Made by a program: the position numbers and the translations under genes. A model generated the notes under the pieces. That model did not search any database and had not been told where the DNA came from. It saw nothing but the letters and a program-made list of their open reading frames with translations. Shown piece by piece: positions 6,894 to 13,390 of a stretch of DNA of 13,390 bases. Source of the DNA: JBDLID01 sp039715055 (GTDB lineage Bacteria; Desulfobacterota; Desulfobulbia; Desulfobulbales; Desulfocapsaceae). The stretch spans positions 1-13,390 of the forward strand of contig JBDLID010000086.1 in the NCBI GenBank assembly GCA_039715055.1, read 5' to 3'. Position 1 is the stretch's first letter. Each line of letters opens with the position of its first letter.

Positions 6894-7520
6894 ATGAATA
6901 GCAAAGTCTATCCCCTGGTTCTGGTTTTTACCTTTTTTCTTTCTCTCCTTACCAGCTGCGCAACTTCTCCGCCGCTTCCTCCTCCGGATCAGCGCGAACC
7001 TCTCCGGATTTTATTGCAGGACTCCGGCAGGGTTGACGCCGCCCCGGCAGCAGAGGGGTTGCTTTCAAGGTTTCGGCCATTTTATGTGCAACATGTCGAC
7101 AGGATGCTCTCATTTGAAAGAGGGCTGGCAAAGGGCAGAAAGGGGGTACCGGTTCTTCAGCTGAACCTCCAGTCCGCACCGGGAGAAAAAATATTTGGCA
7201 CCAGTGAGGCGACCGGCATCGGCTTTTACCTGTCCGGTTATATCCACCTGGCCGAAAGGGGGGAGTATCGCTTCCAGACTCTGTCCAACGACGGTGTCGA
7301 GATTGTTGTCGGACAGCAGGTAGTCATCTCCGACCCGACGATTCACGCGGACCGGCTGTCGACCATCTCCATTGTCAACGTTCCGGCTGCCGGGTGGTAT
7401 CCCCTGGCTGTCCGCTATTTTCAGAAACGGGGATCGGCCTCCCTGAAGCTCTTCTGGCAGCTTCCCGGCAGTACCGGCTTGGACGTTGTTCCCCAGGCGT
7501 CGTATCGGCATAATCCATAA
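6894..7520 (+). CDS. PA14-domain-like lipoprotein
   Basis: This 208-residue secreted lipoprotein starts with a short basic end, a hydrophobic stretch (7-20) and the lipobox LTSC, giving lipidated Cys22. Ala follows, which under the E. coli +2 rule would send it to the outer membrane. A proline-rich spacer follows, then about 70 residues without a recognised fold. Residues about 105-192 resemble PA14: GYIHLAERGEYRF, the LSNDGVEIVV turn (Asp133-Gly134), AAGWYPLAVRYF and the closing LKLFWQLPG. PA14 domains often bind carbohydrate, but no ligand can be inferred here. The start has a strong ribosome binding site, GAGGTGA, 3 nt upstream of the ATG. It leads the export operon, 51 nt ahead of the LolA-like gene. 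It might be an outer-membrane receptor or a LolB-position partner for that system; this is inference from position only. Confidence 0.8.
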   Translation: MNSKVYPLVLVFTFFLSLLTSCATSPPLPPPDQREPLRILLQDSGRVDAAPAAEGLLSRFRPFYVQHVDRMLSFERGLAKGRKGVPVLQLNLQSAPGEKIFGTSEATGIGFYLSGYIHLAERGEYRFQTLSNDGVEIVVGQQVVISDPTIHADRLSTISIVNVPAAGWYPLAVRYFQKRGSASLKLFWQLPGSTGLDVVPQASYRHNP

Positions 7521-7571
7521 AACCGGGAAGAAAGTGTTTTTTTCAGTTTCAACCTCTTTACAACAGTCGCC

Positions 7572-8369
7572 ATGATCTCAGACCAAAATCGTTTCCAGCC
7601 GCTTCTTGTTCTTGGACTGTTGGTCATTTTTCTTACCGCTGTCCCCGCTTTTTGTAAGGACAACAGCAGGGTAAGTGTGGACGAGGAACGGGTTCGAGCC
7701 ATTCTTGCCGAGGTGGATGACCTGTGGCGTTCCGGTTCATCAAGGTCCCGGGTACAGATGAAGGTCAAGACCGCCCACTACACCCGAAGCCTTGTCATGG
7801 CCGGCTGGTCCAAGGGGACGGAAAAGTCACTGGTCCATATCGTTTCGCCGTTGAAGGAGAAGGGAACGGCGAGTCTGAAAAACGGCAACACCATGTATAC
7901 CTATCTGCCCAAAACAGACCGGGTCATCCGTCTCACTTCGGGGATGATGATGGGGTCCTGGATGGGGAGTCATTTCACTAGTGATGATCTGGTCAAGGAG
8001 TCGAGGCTTTCCGAGGATTATGATCCGGCCATTACCTTTGAAGGAGAGAGGGGTGGACAGGAGATCATAGAGTTTGAGCTGCTGCCCAAACCCGACGCGC
8101 CGGTGGTGTGGGGGCGAATCGTTACAACGGTACGCACCACTGACTACCTGCCGATTCAGTCGTTCTACTATGACGAAGATATGATCCTCGCCCGAACCCT
8201 CGATTTTTATGAAATAGGCGAGCTCGGCGGTCGACTGATGCCCACAGTGCTGCGGATGATCCCTGCCGATAAGGATGATGAATACACCGAGCTGACCTAC
8301 CAGGATATCGAGTTCGACATTGAGCTGGCCGACTCCTTTTTTTCACTGCACAGGCTTCGCAGGAAATAA
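7572..8369 (+). CDS. Periplasmic LolA-like outer-membrane lipoprotein-sorting family protein
   Basis: This 265-residue exported protein is of the LolA-like family often labelled outer membrane lipoprotein-sorting protein (the PF17131 type). An N-terminal hydrophobic stretch (about 10-26, ending VPAFC) is a signal peptide. The residue before Cys28 is Phe, so there is no lipobox and the protein should be soluble in the periplasm. Family hallmarks are WSKGTEKSLVHIVSPLKEKG (79-98), the ASLKNGNTMYTYLPKTDRV stretch (100-118) and GSWMGSHFTSDDLV (128-141). The rest is alternating beta-strand pattern, as expected for an open barrel that shields acyl chains. It is probably the carrier that takes cargo from the permease complex to the outer membrane. 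The stop is 1 nt before the permease ATG, indicating translational coupling. The start at 7572 lacks an obvious Shine-Dalgarno; the signal peptide supports it. Confidence 0.88.
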   Translation: MISDQNRFQPLLVLGLLVIFLTAVPAFCKDNSRVSVDEERVRAILAEVDDLWRSGSSRSRVQMKVKTAHYTRSLVMAGWSKGTEKSLVHIVSPLKEKGTASLKNGNTMYTYLPKTDRVIRLTSGMMMGSWMGSHFTSDDLVKESRLSEDYDPAITFEGERGGQEIIEFELLPKPDAPVVWGRIVTTVRTTDYLPIQSFYYDEDMILARTLDFYEIGELGGRLMPTVLRMIPADKDDEYTELTYQDIEFDIELADSFFSLHRLRRK

Positions 8370-8370
8370 G

Positions 8371-9594
8371 ATGAACCTTTTCAGGCTGGCCATCAAAAAT
8401 GTGCTTCGGTCCCGACAGCGCAGCGCGGTCACCGTCTCTGCCATGGCCTTTGCCGGGGCAATCATGATCTTTTATGCCAGCCTCCTTGAAGGCTGGTATG
8501 TGGCTATGAAGCAGAACGCCATCGGCCTGGAAATGGGTGAGATGCAGGTCCATGCAAAGGGGTATCGCGACGACCCTGATCTGTACAAGTTGGTGACAGA
8601 TGAGAAGCGACTGGTGGGAGTGCTGAGAAAAAAAGGGTTGCTGGCCGCCCCCCGCCTGATTGGCGGCGGACTTGCAGCAGCCGGATCGAACTCGGCAGGA
8701 GTCATGATCCGCGGCATCGACCTTGAGCTGGAACAGCAGGTGACTTTACTCCACCGCCATGTCTGGCATGGACAGTGGCTTGCAGGCGATGACCCGGCAG
8801 GTGTGGTGATCGGCCGCAAGCTTGCCAAAAGCCTGGCCGTAAAAGTCGGTGATGAACTGGTCCTGGTCGGACAGGCCGCCGACGGCTCCATGGCCAATGA
8901 TCTCTACCGGGTCCGCGGCATCTTGAAATCAATAGGTGCTGCAACCGACAGTGGGGGTCTGATCATGAGTGGAGCAGCCTTTCGCCAGTTTATGTCCCTT
9001 GAAAACGGGGTCCATGAACTGGTAGTTAAACGCATCAGCCCGGCGCTTGAATTGACTCCCCTTGCCCAAGAGCTGCGCGGCCGGCTTGACACCCTTGAGG
9101 TCCATACCTGGCAGGAGCTGCAGCCCGTACTCGCCCGACTTTTTGAGATGTCCAATATATCGCTTGTCATCATGCTGCTGATCACCTACGCCGCCGTGGG
9201 GATCCTCACCCTCAACGCCATGTTGATGAGTGTCTTTGAGCGAATCCCGGAGTTTGGAGTGATGAAGGCCCTGGGGGTCTCGGGCCTTAACCTCTTTACC
9301 CTGATTGTCATTGAGACCCTGATTCTGACAACGTTTGCCGTCACTCTGTCTCTCGTTGTCGGGGTCCCCCTTTCCTATCATTTTTCCAGGGTGCCGCTGG
9401 ACTTTTCCTGGCTGCTGGAGTCGTCAACAACCATTGCCGGTATTGCCTTTGAGCCGCAGTGGTACTGCCACCTCAACTCCAGTTCAGTCATCCTGCCGAC
9501 CCTGTTCATGTATCTCGTGGCACTCATTGCTATTTTCTATCCGGCAGCCAAGGCTGCCCTGATTCGGCCGGTGCAGGCCATTCATCATCATTAG
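8371..9594 (+). CDS. ABC transporter permease, FtsX/LolC-LolE type (first of pair)
   Basis: This 407-residue inner-membrane permease has MacB/LolE topology. TM1 is about 18-38, followed by a large periplasmic domain (about 40-260), TM2 about 263-286, TM3 about 309-335 and TM4 about 373-392. The cytoplasmic coupling segment is SVFERIPEFGVMKALG (287-302), typical of FtsX-domain permeases that dock on a LolD/MacB-type ATPase. I chose the ATG at 8371 over an in-frame ATG at 8320. It gives the family N-terminus (MNLFRLAIKNVLRSR) and has AGGAAA just upstream, while 8320 would overlap the LolA-like gene by 50 bp. The ATPase is a separate gene, so the layout is LolCDE-like rather than MacB-like. It probably forms a heterodimer with the next permease. 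Confidence 0.92.
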   Translation: MNLFRLAIKNVLRSRQRSAVTVSAMAFAGAIMIFYASLLEGWYVAMKQNAIGLEMGEMQVHAKGYRDDPDLYKLVTDEKRLVGVLRKKGLLAAPRLIGGGLAAAGSNSAGVMIRGIDLELEQQVTLLHRHVWHGQWLAGDDPAGVVIGRKLAKSLAVKVGDELVLVGQAADGSMANDLYRVRGILKSIGAATDSGGLIMSGAAFRQFMSLENGVHELVVKRISPALELTPLAQELRGRLDTLEVHTWQELQPVLARLFEMSNISLVIMLLITYAAVGILTLNAMLMSVFERIPEFGVMKALGVSGLNLFTLIVIETLILTTFAVTLSLVVGVPLSYHFSRVPLDFSWLLESSTTIAGIAFEPQWYCHLNSSSVILPTLFMYLVALIAIFYPAAKAALIRPVQAIHHH

Positions 9595-9602
9595 GACAAG
9601 AG

Positions 9603-10841
9603 ATGCGTATCCACACCATGGCCTGCCGCTCGCTCCGCCGCAACCTGCGCCGTTCCCTGATCACCGCCTTTTCCATTGGCTTCGGGGTGTTTCTCGCCGT
9701 GACCTTTACCGCCTCCGGTGACTACTCCTACACCAATATGATCGAAACAAGCGCCGTGATGGGCCTGGGTCATGTCACTCTGCAGCCGGTGGGATACAAC
9801 GATTCCCCAAGCCTGAGTATGGAACTGGCAGAGGCAGAGATGTTTCACAGGGAGCTGACGGCCATACCAGGAGTCGAGGCCGCACGGGCTCGCATTGCAG
9901 GTCAGGCCATGTTCGGAGCCGGGGCAAAGAGTGTCGGCGGCGCCTTTATGGCCATTGATCCCGACCAGGAGACACCGGCCTACAACCTCCTCACCCGTTC
10001 AATCACGCAAGGGGCGTTGTTTGACAGCGACGATGAACGCGGGGTACTCGTCGGTGAACGAATGGCAAAAAAATTGAAACTGCGTCTCGGCAAAAAGCTG
10101 ATCATCACGGTCACCGATAAAAATGGTGAAATCGCCAGTGAACTGACCCGGGTACGCGGCATTTTCCGTACCGGTGAGCACTCTGTTGACAGCTCCCTGG
10201 TCCTGCTGCCGCTGACCATGGTGCGTAAACTGCTCCGCTACGGATCGGATTCCGCGACCTATGTGTCTGTCTATCTCGAGGACCATCGCCAGGCAACGGA
10301 AATGGTCAACTATTTGCGCACCAGGTGGGGGCAGAAAGATGTTGAGATCCTGCCCTGGCAGAAGACCCAGGGGGAATTGGCCGGCCTCGTTGCTGTTGAC
10401 CGGTTATTTAATTATCTCCTCCAGCTCCTGGTGGGCCTGGTGATTGCCGCCGGCATCATGAATACCATGCTTATGTCCGTTCTTGAACGAAAGAGGGAGC
10501 TGGGGATTATGATGGCCATAGGGATGCGACCGGGACAGGTTGTCGGCCTGGTGCTTGCCGAATCGTTCTGGCTTGCGGTTGTCGGTCTGGGAATAGGCGT
10601 CCTGATTACCGCCCCCTGGTTCTACTATATGGCAGTGTATGGGATTGATTTTACTTCCCTGATGTCTGATGAGTACAGCGCCGGCGGTGTGGTGGTGGAG
10701 CCGGTGATGAAGTTTCGGTTGTACAGGGAGAGCGCAGCCGCCATTATCGGAGTGGTTTTTACCCTCACCATAGCGGCCGGGATTTATCCGGCTATTCGTG
10801 CCGGTCGCATCCCTCCGGTGGATTCGATCAAAGAAATTTAG
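9603..10841 (+). CDS. ABC transporter permease, FtsX/LolC-LolE type (second of pair)
   Basis: This 412-residue paralogue of the preceding permease has the same four-TM plan. TM1 is about 18-38, a periplasmic MacB-PCD-like domain follows, then TM2 about 272-293, TM3 about 312-340 and TM4 about 376-396. Its coupling segment is SVLERKRELGIMMAIG (292-307). The loop between TM3 and TM4 carries GVVVEP (362-367), matched by GIAFEP (357-362) in the partner, so the pair shares a motif as well as topology. The ATG at 9603 was preferred to one at 9459: it has AGGA 6 nt upstream, gives MRIHTMACRSLRRNLRRS, and avoids a 136-bp overlap with the first permease. The gap is 8 nt on the left and 9 nt to the ATPase. 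The pair probably extracts a lipidated or hydrophobic substrate from the inner membrane. Confidence 0.92.
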   Translation: MRIHTMACRSLRRNLRRSLITAFSIGFGVFLAVTFTASGDYSYTNMIETSAVMGLGHVTLQPVGYNDSPSLSMELAEAEMFHRELTAIPGVEAARARIAGQAMFGAGAKSVGGAFMAIDPDQETPAYNLLTRSITQGALFDSDDERGVLVGERMAKKLKLRLGKKLIITVTDKNGEIASELTRVRGIFRTGEHSVDSSLVLLPLTMVRKLLRYGSDSATYVSVYLEDHRQATEMVNYLRTRWGQKDVEILPWQKTQGELAGLVAVDRLFNYLLQLLVGLVIAAGIMNTMLMSVLERKRELGIMMAIGMRPGQVVGLVLAESFWLAVVGLGIGVLITAPWFYYMAVYGIDFTSLMSDEYSAGGVVVEPVMKFRLYRESAAAIIGVVFTLTIAAGIYPAIRAGRIPPVDSIKEI

Positions 10842-10850
10842 GAAGAGTGA

Positions 10851-11540
10851 ATGACAAGTCAACCAATTGTAAAACTGGAGCAGGTCAGCAAAGTTTTTGA
10901 GCAGGGCAAGGTGTCGGTAAGGGCCGTGGCTGATTTCAGTCTCGACATCAGCCCCGGAGAGTTCACTGTCCTTTCAGGTCCTTCCGGCTCCGGCAAGACC
11001 ACAATCCTTAATATGATCGGCGCGCTTGATGTTCCAACCTCCGGCCGGATATTTCTTGAGGGCAGGGAGCTGGCCACCCTTGGCCGGGGGGAACTGTCCC
11101 GGTTGCGCCGTGACCGGATCGGTTTTGTCTTCCAGGCCTACAACCTTATCTCTGTGCTCACCGCCTTTGAGAACGCCGAGTTTGTTCTTGCCCTGCAGGA
11201 TGTTCCAGTCTCAGAACGAAAAGAAAAGGTGATGGCGGTGCTCAGCGAGGTCGGTATGGCCGATCTTGCCCATCGCCGGCCCGATGAGTTGTCCGGAGGG
11301 CAGCAGCAGCGAATCGCCATTGCCCGGGCAGTTGCCGCCGAACCGGCCATCGTTCTTGCAGATGAGCCGACGGCCAACGTGGATTCCGCTGCGGCAGATG
11401 CCAGCCTTGATTTGATGCAGCAGCTGAACCGCTCCAAAGGGGTTACCTTTCTCTTTTCCACCCATGACCAGCGGGTCATGGACCGGGCAAACCGGTTGGT
11501 CCGGCTTCGCGATGGCCGACTGGAGGAGGATCTTCGTTGA
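10851..11540 (+). CDS. ABC transporter ATPase, LolD/MacB-type
   Basis: This 229-residue cytoplasmic nucleotide-binding subunit powers the two permeases. All motifs are intact: Walker A GPSGSGKTT (43-51, Lys49), Q-loop Gln95 in VFQAYNLI, signature LSGGQ (147-151), Walker B IVLADEP (167-173, Asp171 and catalytic Glu172) and switch His205 in FSTHD. The length, with no extra domain, is that of LolD and other MacB-family ATPases. The start has AGGAAG 5 nt upstream, partly inside the stop codon of the second permease. Its own stop overlaps the TTG start of the barrel gene. Calling it LolD itself would go too far, because this operon looks like an accessory Lol-like set. Confidence 0.95.
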   Translation: MTSQPIVKLEQVSKVFEQGKVSVRAVADFSLDISPGEFTVLSGPSGSGKTTILNMIGALDVPTSGRIFLEGRELATLGRGELSRLRRDRIGFVFQAYNLISVLTAFENAEFVLALQDVPVSERKEKVMAVLSEVGMADLAHRRPDELSGGQQQRIAIARAVAAEPAIVLADEPTANVDSAAADASLDLMQQLNRSKGVTFLFSTHDQRVMDRANRLVRLRDGRLEEDLR

Positions 11541-12769
11541 CCTGCCGCTGGTGTCTTGTCATTCTGCTTTTTGTCGCCCAGCCGGTGCAGGCCTTTTATC
11601 ATACCAGCTGGCAGGAGACTGACTTTGAGCTTCGCGGTTTTGCTGATGCCGCCCTGGGCATGAGCAGAAATCCCGTTGATAACGGATTCTACCAGGATCG
11701 GCATGAGACCTTCTGGAGCGGAGACGGTCGCCTGCTTGTTGATTTCCATGGAGGGGAGCATCTTTTCATCAATGCAAATATTCTTGAGAGGGTGAGCAGC
11801 ACACCTTCCACGGCTCTTGCACGCACCACCCCACGATTACTCGAGGTCGAACGCTCCAGCCTCCTCAGCTGGCTGCAGCATGACACCGTCAACAGCCGGG
11901 CTTCGGCCAGCGTAGACGTGTTGAAGCTTCACTGGGGCGATGAGGACAAGGAGATGATCATCGGCCGTCAGCCGATCAGCATGGCCACCACTTTTTATTT
12001 CAGCCCCAATGATTTTTTCGCTCCCTTTGGCGCCCAGACCTTCTTCCGGGTCTATAAGCCGGGTGTGGACGGGCTTCGTTTTGAAAAAAGAATCTCCAGC
12101 CTCTCACAGCTGAGTATCATTGGCGTTCTCGGTTACGCAGTGGACTCCGACTCGGATAACGGCTGGCAGCAGAGCCCGGATTTTGACCGAAGCTCGTTGC
12201 TTGGCCGCCTGACCATACCTGTTGGTGAGATGGAGTGGTCTCTGCTTCTTGGAACGGTGAAGGAACACTCCATTGTCGGGTTCTCCTTTCAGGGGGAGAT
12301 ATTATCCTGGCTCGGAGTCAGGAGTGAGTTTCACTACGGGGCGGCAGAGGCTGGTATGGAAAAAAGCGGCCTTGAGTTTTGTATCGGCCTGGAACACCGT
12401 TTTTCAAACAGCCTGCACCTCACCTTTGAACAGTACCACCACGGCAGGGGCTATGAGAATATCGAGTCAGTCAACCGCGACGCGGAACTTGGTACGCTGA
12501 GGAGTGGGTATCTTGGAAAGGACTATACTGGTGCCGGCCTCAGTTACGAGTTTTCACCGCTTTGGAACGGGCAGCTTGTTGTCCTGCAGAACTGGACCGA
12601 TGAGTCGCGCCTCTTTTCCTGCAACCTGCTTCGCTCACTGACCGACGAGTCCGAACTGTCACTCAGCCTCAGCGTGACCCAGGGTGACCGCCCGGAGGGC
12701 TTTACACTGTCGTCGGAGTTCGGCACATATCCGGATACAGCAGCGTTTGAGTATAGGTTCTATTTTTAA
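11537..12769 (+). CDS. Outer-membrane beta-barrel protein of the export operon (TTG start)
   Basis: This 410-residue protein begins at a TTG that overlaps the ATPase stop as TTGA. A full AGGAGG (11524-11529) 7 nt upstream and an immediate signal peptide (CLVILLFVAQPVQA, cleavage after Ala19) decide this start. The mature part alternates hydrophobic and polar residues in short strands and ends YRFYF; a C-terminal Phe is the usual recognition mark for the BAM complex. Residues 141-164 contain IIGRQPIS and SPNDFFAPF. This GRQ-then-N-D-F-P pattern recalls the DUF1302-like and other barrels found next to lipid exporters, but the family assignment is tentative. Strand number cannot be counted reliably by eye. 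Translational coupling to the ATPase argues that it is the outer-membrane component of the same machine. Confidence 0.85.
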   Translation: MTCRWCLVILLFVAQPVQAFYHTSWQETDFELRGFADAALGMSRNPVDNGFYQDRHETFWSGDGRLLVDFHGGEHLFINANILERVSSTPSTALARTTPRLLEVERSSLLSWLQHDTVNSRASASVDVLKLHWGDEDKEMIIGRQPISMATTFYFSPNDFFAPFGAQTFFRVYKPGVDGLRFEKRISSLSQLSIIGVLGYAVDSDSDNGWQQSPDFDRSSLLGRLTIPVGEMEWSLLLGTVKEHSIVGFSFQGEILSWLGVRSEFHYGAAEAGMEKSGLEFCIGLEHRFSNSLHLTFEQYHHGRGYENIESVNRDAELGTLRSGYLGKDYTGAGLSYEFSPLWNGQLVVLQNWTDESRLFSCNLLRSLTDESELSLSLSVTQGDRPEGFTLSSEFGTYPDTAAFEYRFYF

Positions 12770-12789
12770 CAACCCCAAAAGGTGGAGAA

Positions 12790-13089
12790 ATGACAGCGAC
12801 TGGAGAACATGGAGAGATAAGGCGGGTTCGGGCAATCGTCACTGGTCGTGTGCAGGGAGTCTTTTTTCGTGACTCAACCAGGAGCAGGGGTGAAGAACTC
12901 GGGCTCAAAGGCTGGGTCCGCAACCTGGTGGACGGTAGTGTGGAAACTGAGTTTGAAGGCGGTAATCAGGCGGTTGAACAGATGATTGACTGGTTGTCTG
13001 AAGGACCGCCCTGCTCAAGAGTTGTCGGAGTGACCCTGTCGGAATTGAAAACAGGCGGCAGCACCAATGGTTTTGAGGTCCTCTATTAA
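12790..13089 (+). CDS. acyP: Acylphosphatase
   Basis: This 99-residue cytoplasmic enzyme hydrolyses the carboxyl-phosphate bond of acyl phosphates such as acetyl phosphate. The family signature GRVQGVFFRDSTR (19-31) holds the phosphate-binding loop and catalytic Arg27. GWVRNLVDGSVE (41-52) holds Asn45. Length is near the family norm of about 90. The ATG has AGGTGGAG (12780-12787) just upstream. It lies 20 nt after the barrel gene on the same strand and may ride on the operon transcript, though acylphosphatase genes occur in many unrelated contexts. No functional link to the exporter is visible. Confidence 0.95.
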   Translation: MTATGEHGEIRRVRAIVTGRVQGVFFRDSTRSRGEELGLKGWVRNLVDGSVETEFEGGNQAVEQMIDWLSEGPPCSRVVGVTLSELKTGGSTNGFEVLY

Positions 13090-13174
13090 CCGCTGTATAT
13101 CCATGAATGGCCTTATTGTCCCGACTCTTCGTTACAGCAGAAATTTTATACCGGATTGAAAAAAGTGTAGTTGC

Positions 13175-13189
13175 TCAGATTTGATCTGA
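13175..13189. repeat. 15-bp palindrome after acylphosphatase
   Basis: TCAGAT-TTG-ATCTGA is a perfect 6+3+6 inverted repeat, 86 bp past the acylphosphatase stop. It overlaps a larger imperfect stem (13185-13198 with 13212-13225, 11 of 14 positions paired). It may mark the 3' end of the transcript, but lacks a T-run. Confidence 0.35.
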
Positions 13190-13344
13190 CAGTTTTGGAA
13201 ATTCGTTTCAGCCAAATTTGACAGATTCAGGGCTAATAATCTTAACCGTCATCGCAGATTCATCAGGTAGTATTGGCTGTGGTAAGCTACAATTGGAAAA
13301 GTACAATGTGCCCTAGACGGCCAACCATTTTTCCTTTACGAGAG

Positions 13345-13360
13345 GTATCAATAATGATAC
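13345..13360. repeat. Perfect 6-bp inverted repeat near right edge
   Basis: GTATCA-ATAA-TGATAC is a perfect 6+4+6 dyad ending 9 bp before the ATG at 13370. Its A/T-rich dyad form resembles a dimeric regulator site for a gene that would start at the window edge. Confidence 0.35.
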
Positions 13361-13390
13361 TATTTAAGCATGGGTAAGATTAAAGATATC

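Larger units (their letters stand above)
13090..13390. other. Gene-free right edge with palindromes
   Basis: This 301-bp stretch holds no complete gene that I can support. It has an imperfect hairpin after the acylphosphatase gene (13185-13198 pairing with 13212-13225), a short palindrome at 13175-13189 and a hairpin at 13345-13360. No T-run marks an intrinsic terminator. An ATG at 13370 opens a frame reading MGKIKDI to the window edge; it has no Shine-Dalgarno, so a gene start there is only possible. Confidence 0.5.

Noticed and set aside
8320..8370. Upstream in-frame start for the first permease
   Set aside because: It would add 17 residues that overlap the LolA-like gene and spoil the family N-terminus; the ATG at 8371 has a better ribosome binding site.
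9459..9602. Upstream in-frame start for the second permease
   Set aside because: It would overlap the first permease by 136 bp and add 48 residues with no permease character; the ATG at 9603 has AGGA upstream.
6894..12769. MacAB-TolC type drug or peptide efflux system
   Set aside because: There is no membrane-fusion adaptor or TolC gene, the ATPase is not fused to a permease, and a LolA-like carrier is present, so a Lol-like role fits better.

Overview
This window looks like chromosomal DNA of a Gram-negative bacterium with moderate G+C. The gene styles (a soluble GAF/GAF/PAS hybrid kinase and a LolA-like/FtsX export operon) fit Desulfobacterota (former Deltaproteobacteria), perhaps a Desulfobulbales-like sulfur-cycle bacterium. 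That lineage call is an inference from protein flavour, not a search result. An outer membrane is certain: the window encodes a signal-peptide-bearing beta-barrel ending in phenylalanine and a lipoprotein with a lipobox. I saw no tRNA, rRNA, CRISPR array, transposase or phage gene.

Left part (1-3588): prfC, encoding peptide chain release factor 3, lies on the minus strand. A long imperfect hairpin (59-118) sits just beyond its stop codon. Divergent from it on the plus strand are rfbB (dTDP-glucose 4,6-dehydratase) and rfbC (dTDP-4-dehydrorhamnose 3,5-epimerase), steps two and three of dTDP-L-rhamnose synthesis. rfbA and rfbD are not in the window.

Middle (3589-6893): a gene-free stretch of about 500 bp with several small perfect hairpins and a TATAAT-type promoter candidate leads into an 850-residue cytoplasmic hybrid histidine kinase (GAF-GAF-PAS-HisKA-HATPase-REC) with no partner regulator next to it. 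A 255-bp gap follows. It carries an 18-bp inverted repeat overlapping an extended -10 promoter, then a perfect 9-bp stem-loop in the presumed leader of the next gene.

Right part (6894-13089): a tight plus-strand gene run encodes a trans-envelope apparatus. It consists of a PA14-like lipoprotein, a secreted LolA-fold carrier protein, two FtsX/LolC-LolE type permeases, a LolD-type ATPase and an outer-membrane barrel whose TTG start overlaps the ATPase stop. The genes from the carrier to the barrel are separated by 1, 8 and 9 nt and a 4-nt overlap, so they are very likely one transcript. Together they supply an inner-membrane ATP-driven extractor, a periplasmic hydrophobic-cargo carrier and an outer-membrane end point. 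They look like a dedicated lipid or lipoprotein export route parallel to the housekeeping Lol pathway, and this is the most interesting system here. A small acylphosphatase gene closes the run. The last 301 bp hold only palindromes and perhaps the first codons of another gene.
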